From positions 1-9,940 of the forward strand of contig WRDV01000025.1 of the NCBI GenBank assembly GCA_009779655.1: a stretch of DNA of 9,940 nucleotides. Direction: 5' to 3'. The translations under genes were made by a program, and so were the position numbers. Within the stretch, counting starts at the first letter, position 1. Each line of letters opens with the position of its first letter. Shown here piece after piece: positions 1-5,691 of the stretch. Origin of the DNA: Dehalococcoidia bacterium (GTDB taxonomy: Bacteria; Chloroflexota; Dehalococcoidia; Dehalococcoidales; UBA1222). The notes beneath the pieces were generated by a model. It searched no databases and had not been told where the DNA came from. It was given only the letters and a program-made list of their open reading frames with translations.

Positions 1-296
1 CAGACGTGATCTCGGCCTCCATGCCAGAAGAAGGATGCTCCTCATCTAATAGAATCAGCTCTTCCATCTCTGCCGCTATACGCTCCACGGCCCGCCACTG
101 CGATACAACCTTTTTTAACTCTGCCAGCCGCCGCACTTTAATCTGAGCGGCAGTAACATCACTCCAAAAATCTGGAGAGGCAACGACATGCTCCAATTCG
201 GCTGTCTCTGTTTCCATGGAGACGATGTCAAAGACGCACCATATCGTCGCTAATGCGACGTTTTTCACTCAGTAAACGATCCCTTATTTCTGACAT
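1..296 (-). CDS. prfB: peptide chain release factor 2, N-terminal part (partial; +1 programmed frameshift)
   Basis: Release factor 2 recognises UGA and UAA stop codons in the ribosomal A site and triggers peptide release. The gene starts at ATG 296-294, preceded by AAGGAG (307-302) with a 5-nt spacer. The first frame encodes 22 residues (MSEIRDRLLSEKRRISDDMV then RL) and stops at TGA 230-228. Skipping one base puts the ribosome into the second frame (D-I-V-S-M-E-T-E...), which stays open to base 1. The second frame contains ELEHVVASPDFWSD, matching the RF2 N-terminal helical domain (E. coli has ELEQPDVWNE there), followed by a charged helical stretch. The GGQ and SPF-type tripeptide domains would lie beyond the window. 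The two frames plus a canonical slip site make prfB the only reasonable reading; a simple ORF caller would miss or misplace this start. The gene lies 59 nt downstream of the lipoprotein-like gene on the same strand, so the two may be cotranscribed. Confidence 0.92.
227..242 (-). promoter_or_regulatory. RF2 programmed +1 frameshift site
   Basis: Read on the minus strand, the order is ATGGTG (242-237), CGT, CTT (233-231), TGA (230-228), C (227). CTT TGA C is the universal RF2 slip site: the P-site tRNA-Leu slips from CUU to UUU when low RF2 makes UGA decoding slow. The GGTG can pair with the anti-SD (3'-CCAC) and sits 3 nt before CTT, the same spacing as AGGGGG in E. coli prfB. This gives autoregulation of RF2 level. 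Confidence 0.92.
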
Positions 297-355
297 TTCT
301 GCTCCTTAGCCCAATCATTTTTAGTACTGCCATATCCTATACCGCTATGGGCAAC

Positions 356-1309
356 CTAACGCATAACAGCATCAACTTTGCCAATAAATGCATATGCTGT
401 ATTTTGCACATATTCGTCGTACCCTTCGCCTGTAAATACATATATCGGCAATAGATAGTTATTGTACGCACTGTACGAAAAATGAAGTTCTATCCCAGTA
501 ACTTCTACACTGGATAACAAGCGGTAGTTGACTATGCATTCGATATTGTCAATAGATGGTGGCACTTGACTCGAGAGATAATCCTCAAGAATTGCATAAG
601 CATCGTTGATATCTTTCAGAGATACCTCAAAAGCTGGCTTAAGTGTATACCTGTTGGTCTGCACATTTAAAGCTATGCCATTATTTCCAATCGTGATGAC
701 GACACCACCGCTGGAAATTACAACTCCATTTACCTCGACATGGAACTCTACACTAGTGCCAGTTACGTAGGATACTGTGGAAACACCATCATTTATCTCT
801 CTCACTTCGCCAGCAGGAGAAGTTGTTATTCCCACAACATTTTCTGGGTACATCCCGTGATTGTAAAGCCATTCTTGGGCAATAGCAATACTACTCTCGA
901 CTGAAGGCAAATCCCTTGGTTTTTCGTTTGAATAATGATTGCCAGTTATTGAAATAGAACCATTAAGCCCTATTATAAGAGTTAGGTCTTTGTTGACGTA
1001 TGAATAAACCATTCTCTTGTCACCTTCTGGCAGCGGCCAAGGTTCGCCCATAAAACCCAACTGCTTTGCTAAACTAGAGGCATAGCTTTCATCGACAACA
1101 GGTCGAACTATTTCATATACAGCAACCTTGTGTTGGAAGTCAGAGAAAACAGTCCCTAACTTGATGATTACGGGAGGAGCATCGTAGTTTCCAAGTACTA
1201 CCACATCCTTGAACACATACGGTATCTCATTTGTTTTTGAGCACGCAGGTGAAACAAGGCCCACTATTACGAGTAAACCGCTGACAAGTCCTATCACCTT
1301 TCTGCCCAC
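356..1309 (-). CDS. hypothetical exported or lipid-anchored protein, PepSY/YycI-like architecture possible
   Basis: I do not recognise a named family. With the GTG start at 1309 the product has 317 residues: a short basic N-terminus (GRK), a hydrophobic stretch of about 16 residues and then PAC-SK with Cys23, followed by a soluble region. This looks like a lipoprotein signal, but the lipobox V-S-P-A-C has an unusual Pro at -2, so simple membrane anchoring or Sec cleavage is also possible. The mature part is beta-rich and seems to hold two repeated modules. An xxAIAQEWLYNHG helix near the middle and a DINDAYAILEDYL helix later are each followed by strands, and the C-terminus has a LLPIYVFTGEG motif. 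That layout is reminiscent of PepSY/YycI-like extracytoplasmic proteins (inference). The frame is open up to an ATG at 1471, but that start has no SD, and the hydrophobic segment would then be about 58 residues inside the protein. GTG 1309 has a G-rich SD-like tract 8 nt upstream. The stop is TAG, 59 nt before prfB. Confidence 0.7.
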   Translation of the reverse strand: MGRKVIGLVSGLLVIVGLVSPACSKTNEIPYVFKDVVVLGNYDAPPVIIKLGTVFSDFQHKVAVYEIVRPVVDESYASSLAKQLGFMGEPWPLPEGDKRMVYSYVNKDLTLIIGLNGSISITGNHYSNEKPRDLPSVESSIAIAQEWLYNHGMYPENVVGITTSPAGEVREINDGVSTVSYVTGTSVEFHVEVNGVVISSGGVVITIGNNGIALNVQTNRYTLKPAFEVSLKDINDAYAILEDYLSSQVPPSIDNIECIVNYRLLSSVEVTGIELHFSYSAYNNYLLPIYVFTGEGYDEYVQNTAYAFIGKVDAVMR

Positions 1310-1364
1310 GTTGTTGCCCCCCCACCATATTGTTGTAATAAGAAATTTAACACCGGTTATTGCG

Positions 1365-1393
1365 ATCGTACTACTGTATGAACTTAGCTTCAA
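1365..1393 (-). promoter_or_regulatory. candidate sigma70-type promoter for the exported-protein gene
   Basis: On the minus strand, TTGAAG (1393-1388) and TACGAT (1370-1365) are separated by 17 nt, with 4/6 matches in each box. A transcript from here would begin near 1358, downstream of the ATG at 1471, which supports the GTG start at 1309. The match is only moderate. Confidence 0.35.
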
Positions 1394-1652
1394 GTTGTGG
1401 TAAGCAAAAATGCTTTGAATAACACAACCTTTTCCACTGTTCTGCCTAAGAGCGCTTCGTATTTCAAGCATACATCAATTTGCCAACTATGCTCCTACCT
1501 CATTATAAGCGATGAGAATAAGACAAACAAACCAGCAGCAGTATTTGTGCGAGTACTCTATATGGATCAAACTTTCAGCGCTGTTTTCATGCTGCAATAT
1601 CAGCAATATTTCTTTCGAGAGGATTTCTTTTTGAGGCAACACAAGATATGTA

Positions 1653-1681
1653 TTGACAGTGCTCAACCAATCAGGCATAAT
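1653..1681 (+). promoter_or_regulatory. sigma70-type promoter of rpsP-khpA
   Basis: A perfect -35 TTGACA (1653-1658), a 17-nt spacer and -10 CATAAT (1676-1681, 5/6) precede rpsP. Transcription would start near 1688, giving a leader of about 16 nt that just contains the SD AAAGGA (1692-1697). It is the best promoter in the window and fits a highly expressed ribosomal protein gene. Confidence 0.75.
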
Positions 1682-1703
1682 TAGTGCTTAGAAAGGATTA
1701 TTC

Positions 1704-1958
1704 ATGGTAAAAATCAAATTACGCCGAGTTGGTGCTCTCAAAAAGCCCTGCTATCGCATTGTTGTGGCAGACTCACGTGCCTCTCGCGATGGTGCGTTTA
1801 TCAGTATTATTGGACGCTATGACCCTTTGACCAATCCTGAAACTGTCGCCATTGATGAAAGTCTCGCTGTGGATTGGCTTAAAAAGGGAGCCCAACCTAC
1901 TGACACCGTGGCTAGATTGCTTAAAAAAGTCGGCATTGCTGACAGTCTCAAGGCATAA
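1704..1958 (+). CDS. rpsP: 30S ribosomal protein S16
   Basis: S16 is a primary-layer protein of the 30S subunit needed for assembly of the 16S rRNA 5' domain. The 84-residue product has the normal family length and begins MVKIKLRRVGALKKPCYRIV, followed by VADSRASRDGAFISIIGRYDP, the conserved S16 core. The C-terminal part WLKKGAQPTDTVARLLKKVG is the usual family helix. The start ATG has SD AAAGGA with a 6-nt spacer. It is the first gene of a plus-strand cluster; the stop TAA is 11 nt before khpA, so the two are cotranscribed. In many bacteria ffh lies just upstream, but here the upstream gene is a divergent exported-protein gene, so rpsP has its own promoter. Confidence 0.97.
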   Translation: MVKIKLRRVGALKKPCYRIVVADSRASRDGAFISIIGRYDPLTNPETVAIDESLAVDWLKKGAQPTDTVARLLKKVGIADSLKA

Positions 1959-1969
1959 AAGGAGACCTC

Positions 1970-2200
1970 ATGAAGGAATTGGTTGAGTACATCGCAAAAT
2001 CACTGGTTAACGATCCGGATGCCGTGGTAATCACCGAAGAGATCGATATTGAGAACGGCACTGTACTGAAACTCAAAGTCGCCGATGAGGATAAGGGACG
2101 CATTATCGGCAAGCAAGGGCGCATTGCTCAGGCTATCCGCACTATTATACGTGTTAAGGCTGCCAAAGCCGGCACTAAAGCCAGCCTTGAAATTATCTAG
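1970..2200 (+). CDS. khpA: KhpA-family KH-domain RNA-binding protein
   Basis: The 76-residue protein consists of a single KH domain, the normal size for the KhpA family that is usually encoded next to rpsP. Residues 43-51, GRIIGKQGR, contain the GxxG loop (G-K-Q-G, 47-50) that contacts the RNA backbone. The preceding strand (TVLKLKVAD) and the following helix (IAQAIRTIIRVKAAKAG) complete the fold. Known KhpA proteins bind many RNAs, often as heterodimers with KhpB/Jag, and affect cell division and translation in Firmicutes; the role here is inferred by family only. The start ATG has a GGAG SD (1961-1964) 5 nt upstream. A strong hairpin follows the stop codon after 26 nt, so most transcripts of the rpsP-khpA pair probably end here. 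Confidence 0.93.
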   Translation: MKELVEYIAKSLVNDPDAVVITEEIDIENGTVLKLKVADEDKGRIIGKQGRIAQAIRTIIRVKAAKAGTKASLEII

Positions 2201-2226
2201 TATTTTCGTTGTTTTGTATCTTAAGG

Positions 2227-2276
2227 CACCTCACCTAGCTCAAACTGAGTTGAGCTAGGTGAGGTGTTTTGTATTT
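2227..2276 (+). terminator. strong hairpin terminator/attenuator between khpA and rimM
   Basis: A perfect 17-bp stem (CACCTCACCTAGCTCAA at 2227-2243 with its complement at 2250-2266) closes a 6-nt loop and is followed by TTTTGTATTT (2267-2276), an intrinsic terminator on the plus strand. The tail is interrupted by G and A, so some read-through is likely. The 3' arm ends with GAGGTG (2261-2266), the only SD-like sequence near rimM, so the same hairpin could also hide the rimM ribosome site. Confidence 0.85.
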
Positions 2277-2280
2277 AACA

Positions 2281-2814
2281 ATGGCCTACACTAACCCGAA
2301 AAAGACATTTTCTGTGGAACGCGCCGAATTCATTACTATAGGGATTATTTTAGGCCCTTGGGGACTTAAGGGAACTTTCAAAGTACATCCTACTACCGAC
2401 TTCTCAGAGCGTTTCAATCCGGGCGAGAGGGTATACCTCGACGGGCATGCCACTGTTATCGAAAGCGTGGCTTGGCAAAAAGATAACGCGATCCTGAAAC
2501 TGCCCGGCATAGATACGCCGGAAGATGCCGCCAAACTATGTAGTAAAACATTGGAGATTTCGCCAGATGATCTTCGCGAACTGCCAGAGTGGCAGTATTA
2601 TCAATTTGATATTATCGGGCTTGAAGTATACACAACGAGCGGAATAATTATTGGCAAAATAAGCGAGATATTAAATTGCGGCAATGATGTATATGTTGTA
2701 CAAAACAGTAACCGCAAAGACATCCTCATTCCTGCCACAAGAGATATAATTAAAAGTGTTGATCTTAATAAAAGAATCTTAGTCATTGAGCCTATTGAAG
2801 GGTTGTTAGGATAA
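2281..2814 (+). CDS. rimM: 16S rRNA processing/maturation factor RimM
   Basis: RimM binds S19 in the 30S head and helps mature the 16S rRNA 3' domain. The 177-residue product shows both expected domains. The N-terminal barrel (about residues 17-95) carries ITIGIILGPWGLKG and the VHPTTDFSERF segment. The C-terminal PRC-barrel domain (about 104-177) carries YYQFDIIGLEVYTTSG, NDVYVVQ and ILIPAT. I chose ATG 2281, but no SD lies at a normal distance. TTG at 2269, in frame and four codons earlier, has GAGG 4 nt upstream and is an alternative start. The gene sits directly after the hairpin at 2227-2266, so it depends on read-through or on a promoter I cannot see. rimM is often followed by trmD; here it is followed by an inverted-repeat element and the convergent atp operon. 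The TAA stop abuts that element. Confidence 0.94.
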   Translation: MAYTNPKKTFSVERAEFITIGIILGPWGLKGTFKVHPTTDFSERFNPGERVYLDGHATVIESVAWQKDNAILKLPGIDTPEDAAKLCSKTLEISPDDLRELPEWQYYQFDIIGLEVYTTSGIIIGKISEILNCGNDVYVVQNSNRKDILIPATRDIIKSVDLNKRILVIEPIEGLLG

Positions 2815-2916
2815 CTATTACGTCGGCACTTAATTCTTGTAAGAAATGCGCGTCCGGTCAATATAAGAAGTGATTCGCACAAATGCAACTTATTACTGCC
2901 GACGTAGACGTAATAG
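2815..2916. repeat. ~100-bp inverted-repeat element (MITE-like or structured RNA)
   Basis: The left arm CTATTACGTCGGCA (2815-2828) is mirrored at the right end by TGCCGACGTAGACGTAATAG (2897-2916). The right arm equals the perfect complement plus one extra GACGTA, a 6-bp tandem duplication (2901-2906, 2907-2912). The 68-nt interior has no coding content. TAA flanks both ends (2812-2814, which is the rimM stop, and 2917-2919) and could be a target-site duplication. A mobile MITE remnant or a structured 3' UTR are both possible. Confidence 0.5.
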
Positions 2917-2920
2917 TAAG

Positions 2921-2952
2921 CTCTTTTACTTTATGCACATAAAGTAAAAGAG
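2921..2952. other. 14-bp hairpin overlapping the shared terminator
   Basis: CTCTTTTACTTTAT (2921-2934) and ATAAAGTAAAAGAG (2939-2952) form a perfect 14-bp stem with loop GCAC. It lacks a T-tract in either direction. Bases 2946-2952 also form part of the next hairpin, so only one of the two can form at a time. Confidence 0.7.
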
Positions 2953-2976
2953 GAGAATCAACGCTCTCCTCTTTTT
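2946..2976. terminator. bidirectional terminator between rimM and atpC
   Basis: AAAAGAGGAGA (2946-2956) pairs with TCTCCTCTTTT (2965-2975), an 11-bp stem with an 8-nt loop. On the plus strand the stem runs into a T-tract (2972-2976). On the minus strand the end TCTCCTCTTTTACTTTAT is T-rich. It lies 6 nt past the atpC stop, so it ends the atp operon and also stops rimM transcription. Confidence 0.85.
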
Positions 2977-2982
2977 GAATAA

Positions 2983-3405
2983 CTATATCGACCGTTCGCG
3001 GCGGCGGCGCGCCACTTTCAAGCGAGTCAGCGCACGCTTCAAAGAAGCCTCGGCAGCAAGCGCATCTTCGGCGCTGCCGGATGAAGCATCCGTTTTAGCT
3101 TGTTCAGCACGCCTGCGAGCTTCCTCAGCTCGTGAGATATCAATTTCCTCAGCTCGTTCTGCCGAATCTGCCAGAATAATAATGTGGTCCGGGCGCACAT
3201 CAATAAATCCGCCTGATACCGCTAGATTCACTTCCGTGCCTTCTTGTCTAATCTGCAGTTCGCCAGAAGACAATATGGTCATTAGCGGAGCATGATAAGG
3301 CAAAATGCCTAGTTCTCCGTCGATACCAGGAACAATTACCTCCTCCACTTCTTCAGAGAAGACCATGCGTTCCGCCGTAACAATATCCAACTTAATTTTT
3401 GACAT
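2983..3405 (-). CDS. atpC: ATP synthase F1, epsilon subunit
   Basis: Epsilon is part of the central rotor stalk, couples gamma to the c-ring and can inhibit ATP hydrolysis. The 140-residue protein has the usual two-domain form: an N-terminal beta sandwich (about 1-86) with LDIVTAERMVFSEEVEEVIV, VPGIDGELGILPYHAPLMTI and VSGGFIDVRPDHIIILADSA, then an alpha-helical hairpin (about 88-140) rich in Glu, Ala and Arg. The C-terminus ends in a very basic ARRRRERSI. It is the last gene of the operon, 10 nt after atpD. The start ATG has only a weak SD (TTTAGGT, overlapping the atpD stop), so it may depend on translational coupling to atpD. A strong terminator follows. Confidence 0.97.
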   Translation of the reverse strand: MSKIKLDIVTAERMVFSEEVEEVIVPGIDGELGILPYHAPLMTILSSGELQIRQEGTEVNLAVSGGFIDVRPDHIIILADSAERAEEIDISRAEEARRRAEQAKTDASSGSAEDALAAEASLKRALTRLKVARRRRERSI

Positions 3406-3415
3406 TGATTAAAAC

Positions 3416-4804
3416 CTAAAGCTTGTTTGCCTGCTCCGCGACCTCTTCAATAACACCAACCATGTAGAAAGCTTGCTCAGGATATTGGTCGTATTTGCCT
3501 TCTAAGATTTCTTTGAAGCCGCGCACAGTCTCGGACACCTTAACATATTTGCCAGGACGCCCGGTGAATACTTCGGACACGAAGAATGGCTGCGTCAGGA
3601 AGCGCTGAATCTTGCGTGCGCGGGCGACAGTAAGTTTATCTTCCTCAGAAAGCTCTTCAATACCCAAAACAGCAATTACATCCTGTAAATCCTTATAGCG
3701 TTGCAACACTCTCTGTACATCGCGAGCCACTTGGTAATGTTCTTCGCCAACAACTTTGGGATCAAGAATGCGCGAGTTTGAGGCCAGCGGATCCACAGCA
3801 GGATAAAGTGCCTGATCAGCTAAAGAGCGCTCTAGCGAAATATTGGCATCTAAATGTCCAAAAGTAGCAACAACACCCGGATCGGTATAATCATCAGCAG
3901 GCACATAAATAGCCTGAAACGAAGTAATAGAGCCCCTGCCTGTAGAGGTAATACGTTCCTGCAACTGGCCCATTTCTGTAGCCAAAGTAGGCTGATAACC
4001 TACAGCGGAAGGCATGCGCCCAAGTAGCGCTGATACTTCCATGCCGGCCAATGTATAACGATAAATGTTATCAATGAATAACAACACGTCCTGACGATCA
4101 TTATCGCGGAAATACTCCGCCATAGTCAGTCCGGTAAGCGCAATGCGCAAACGAACAGCCGGTAGTTCATTCATTTGACCGAAAACCAGCGCTGTTTTGT
4201 TAATAACCCCGGAGCTCTGCATTTCGTGCCATAAATCATTCCCCTCACGAGAGCGCTCACCCACGCCAGCAAACACAGAATAACCGGAATGCTCACTAGC
4301 AATAGCACGAATAAGCTCCTGAATAATAACTGTCTTGCCTACACCAGCACCGCCAAAGCAACCAATTTTCCCGCCACGAGCAAAAGGCGCAATAAGATCC
4401 ACTACTTTTATGCCTGTTTCCAGTACCTTAGTGGTAGTTTCCTGCTCTTCCAGCGGCGGAGGATTGCGATGAATAGACCAACGAGTATCAGCCTTGACCT
4501 CGCCCACATCATCTAACGGCTCACCCAACACATTGAAAATCCTGCCAAGAGACGCCGCTCCTACCGGCACCATGATCGGAGAACCTGTATCTACAGCCTC
4601 TTCGCCGCGCGCCAAACCATCAGTAGGCAAGAATGCCAAGCATCTTACCCAATTTCTGCCAATATGCGCTTGGGCTTCCAACATCATGCTAGTACCATCT
4701 TCACGCTTAACTTCAATAGCGTTGAAAATTGCCGGCAAATCGCCTGACGGAAACTCTACGTCAACTACTGAACCAATAACCTGAACCACTTTTCCTTTGG
4801 CCAC
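3416..4804 (-). CDS. atpD: ATP synthase F1, catalytic beta subunit
   Basis: Beta carries the catalytic sites that make ATP from ADP and phosphate. At 462 residues it has normal length. Visible motifs are the P-loop GGAGVGKT (151-158), GERSREGND (182-190) with the catalytic Glu183, Walker B LLFID (241-245), ALLGRMPSAVGYQPTLATEM (259-278), and EELSEED (383-389), a variant of the DELSEED lever that contacts gamma. The C-terminal AFYMVGVIEE is also typical. The region around 306-331 (YTDPGVVATFGHLDANISLE) differs from the common [20 protein letters not shown] but keeps the HLD core. The start is GTG with a strong SD AGGAGG 5 nt upstream. That SD overlaps the atpG stop (TAG, 4816-4814), suggesting coupling. 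Confidence 0.98.
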   Translation of the reverse strand: MAKGKVVQVIGSVVDVEFPSGDLPAIFNAIEVKREDGTSMMLEAQAHIGRNWVRCLAFLPTDGLARGEEAVDTGSPIMVPVGAASLGRIFNVLGEPLDDVGEVKADTRWSIHRNPPPLEEQETTTKVLETGIKVVDLIAPFARGGKIGCFGGAGVGKTVIIQELIRAIASEHSGYSVFAGVGERSREGNDLWHEMQSSGVINKTALVFGQMNELPAVRLRIALTGLTMAEYFRDNDRQDVLLFIDNIYRYTLAGMEVSALLGRMPSAVGYQPTLATEMGQLQERITSTGRGSITSFQAIYVPADDYTDPGVVATFGHLDANISLERSLADQALYPAVDPLASNSRILDPKVVGEEHYQVARDVQRVLQRYKDLQDVIAVLGIEELSEEDKLTVARARKIQRFLTQPFFVSEVFTGRPGKYVKVSETVRGFKEILEGKYDQYPEQAFYMVGVIEEVAEQANKL

Positions 4805-4813
4805 AAAAACCTC

Positions 4814-5680
4814 CTAAGTTAGAGCTGCCGCTCCTCCGATAATATCAAGCAACTCCGTGGTAATAGATTCCTGCCGAGCCTTGTTATAAACCAACGTCAA
4901 ATCGTCAATGAGCTCATGAGCGCTTTTCGTAGCATTGCGCATAGCAATCATACGTGCCGATTGCTCGCTCGCAATAGACTCCAAAACAGCATGATACACA
5001 CCCATCTCAACAAAACGCGGCAACAGCGCATTAAGCACTGTATCTGCATTAGGCTCAAAAATATATTCCGTCAGATTCTTGGTAGCCCCAGCCCCAAGTG
5101 TCGGTGTAACTACCGGCAAAATCCGTGTAACCGTTGGAGTCTGCACCATGGTATTGACAAAACGAGCATAGCATACATAAACAGCATCAGTTTTGCCCTT
5201 TATAAAGTCATCCATTACGATACGCGTGATAGGCAACGTATCGAGCAAGCTTGGCTTATCGCCAAGTTGAACAAACTCGGCAACAACATCTTGTGACGTG
5301 CGCCGCATAAACTCCACACCTTTGCGCCCCACCGCCACTACTGATGTCGGCAAGCCCTCTTCTAAAATAAAATTAGCTGCCCTACGATTAAGATTAGACA
5401 CTAGCCCGCCAGACAAACCGCGATCAGGAGCAATATGCACTAATTCAATACGCTTTGGCGGCTGACGCACTTCTAACAGCGGGTGCGTTGACTTACCTTG
5501 CGACACCGCGGCTAAAGACGCCATAACTTCCGTGATTTTCTGAGTATAAGGGCGACCCTGCAGGCCACGTTCTTGAGTGCGCCGCATCTTAGAAGCAGCT
5601 ATCATCTCCATAGCCTTAGTAATCTTGGAGATGCTCTGAACCCCTTTTATGCGCCGTCTTATCAGACGAACATTACCCAC
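4814..5680 (-). CDS. atpG: ATP synthase F1, gamma subunit
   Basis: Gamma is the central rotor shaft that turns inside the alpha3-beta3 ring. The 288-residue product has the two conserved terminal helices: IRRRIKGVQSISKITKAMEM with the following IAASKMRR at the N-terminus, and YNKARQESITTELLDIIGGA at the C-terminus. Between them is a Rossmann-like domain that includes APDRGLSGGLVSNLNRRA. The start is GTG at 5680, with SD AAAGGGA about 7 nt upstream, 11 nt after the atpA stop. No cysteine-bearing regulatory insertion of the chloroplast type is visible. Confidence 0.97.
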   Translation of the reverse strand: MGNVRLIRRRIKGVQSISKITKAMEMIAASKMRRTQERGLQGRPYTQKITEVMASLAAVSQGKSTHPLLEVRQPPKRIELVHIAPDRGLSGGLVSNLNRRAANFILEEGLPTSVVAVGRKGVEFMRRTSQDVVAEFVQLGDKPSLLDTLPITRIVMDDFIKGKTDAVYVCYARFVNTMVQTPTVTRILPVVTPTLGAGATKNLTEYIFEPNADTVLNALLPRFVEMGVYHAVLESIASEQSARMIAMRNATKSAHELIDDLTLVYNKARQESITTELLDIIGGAAALT

Positions 5681-5691
5681 AATATATCCCT

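Larger units (their letters stand above)
1310..1703. other. divergent intergenic region without a convincing gene
   Basis: About 390 nt lie between the minus-strand exported-protein gene and rpsP. Apart from the two candidate promoters, I see a G7 run just before the GTG at 1309 and a short imperfect direct repeat of GCAATAT at about 1593-1608. The open frames here (1397-1684 plus, 1487-1678 minus) lack an SD, have no recognisable protein features and overlap the rpsP promoter. Confidence 0.6.

Noticed and set aside
356..1471. Longer 371-residue form of the exported protein starting at ATG 1471.
   Set aside because: No SD before ATG 1471, and it would bury the N-terminal signal-like segment; a candidate promoter lies downstream of that ATG.
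1397..1684. Plus-strand 95-codon frame and minus-strand 63-codon frame (1487-1678) between the exported-protein gene and rpsP.
   Set aside because: Both lack an SD and a recognisable domain, and both overlap the strong rpsP promoter.
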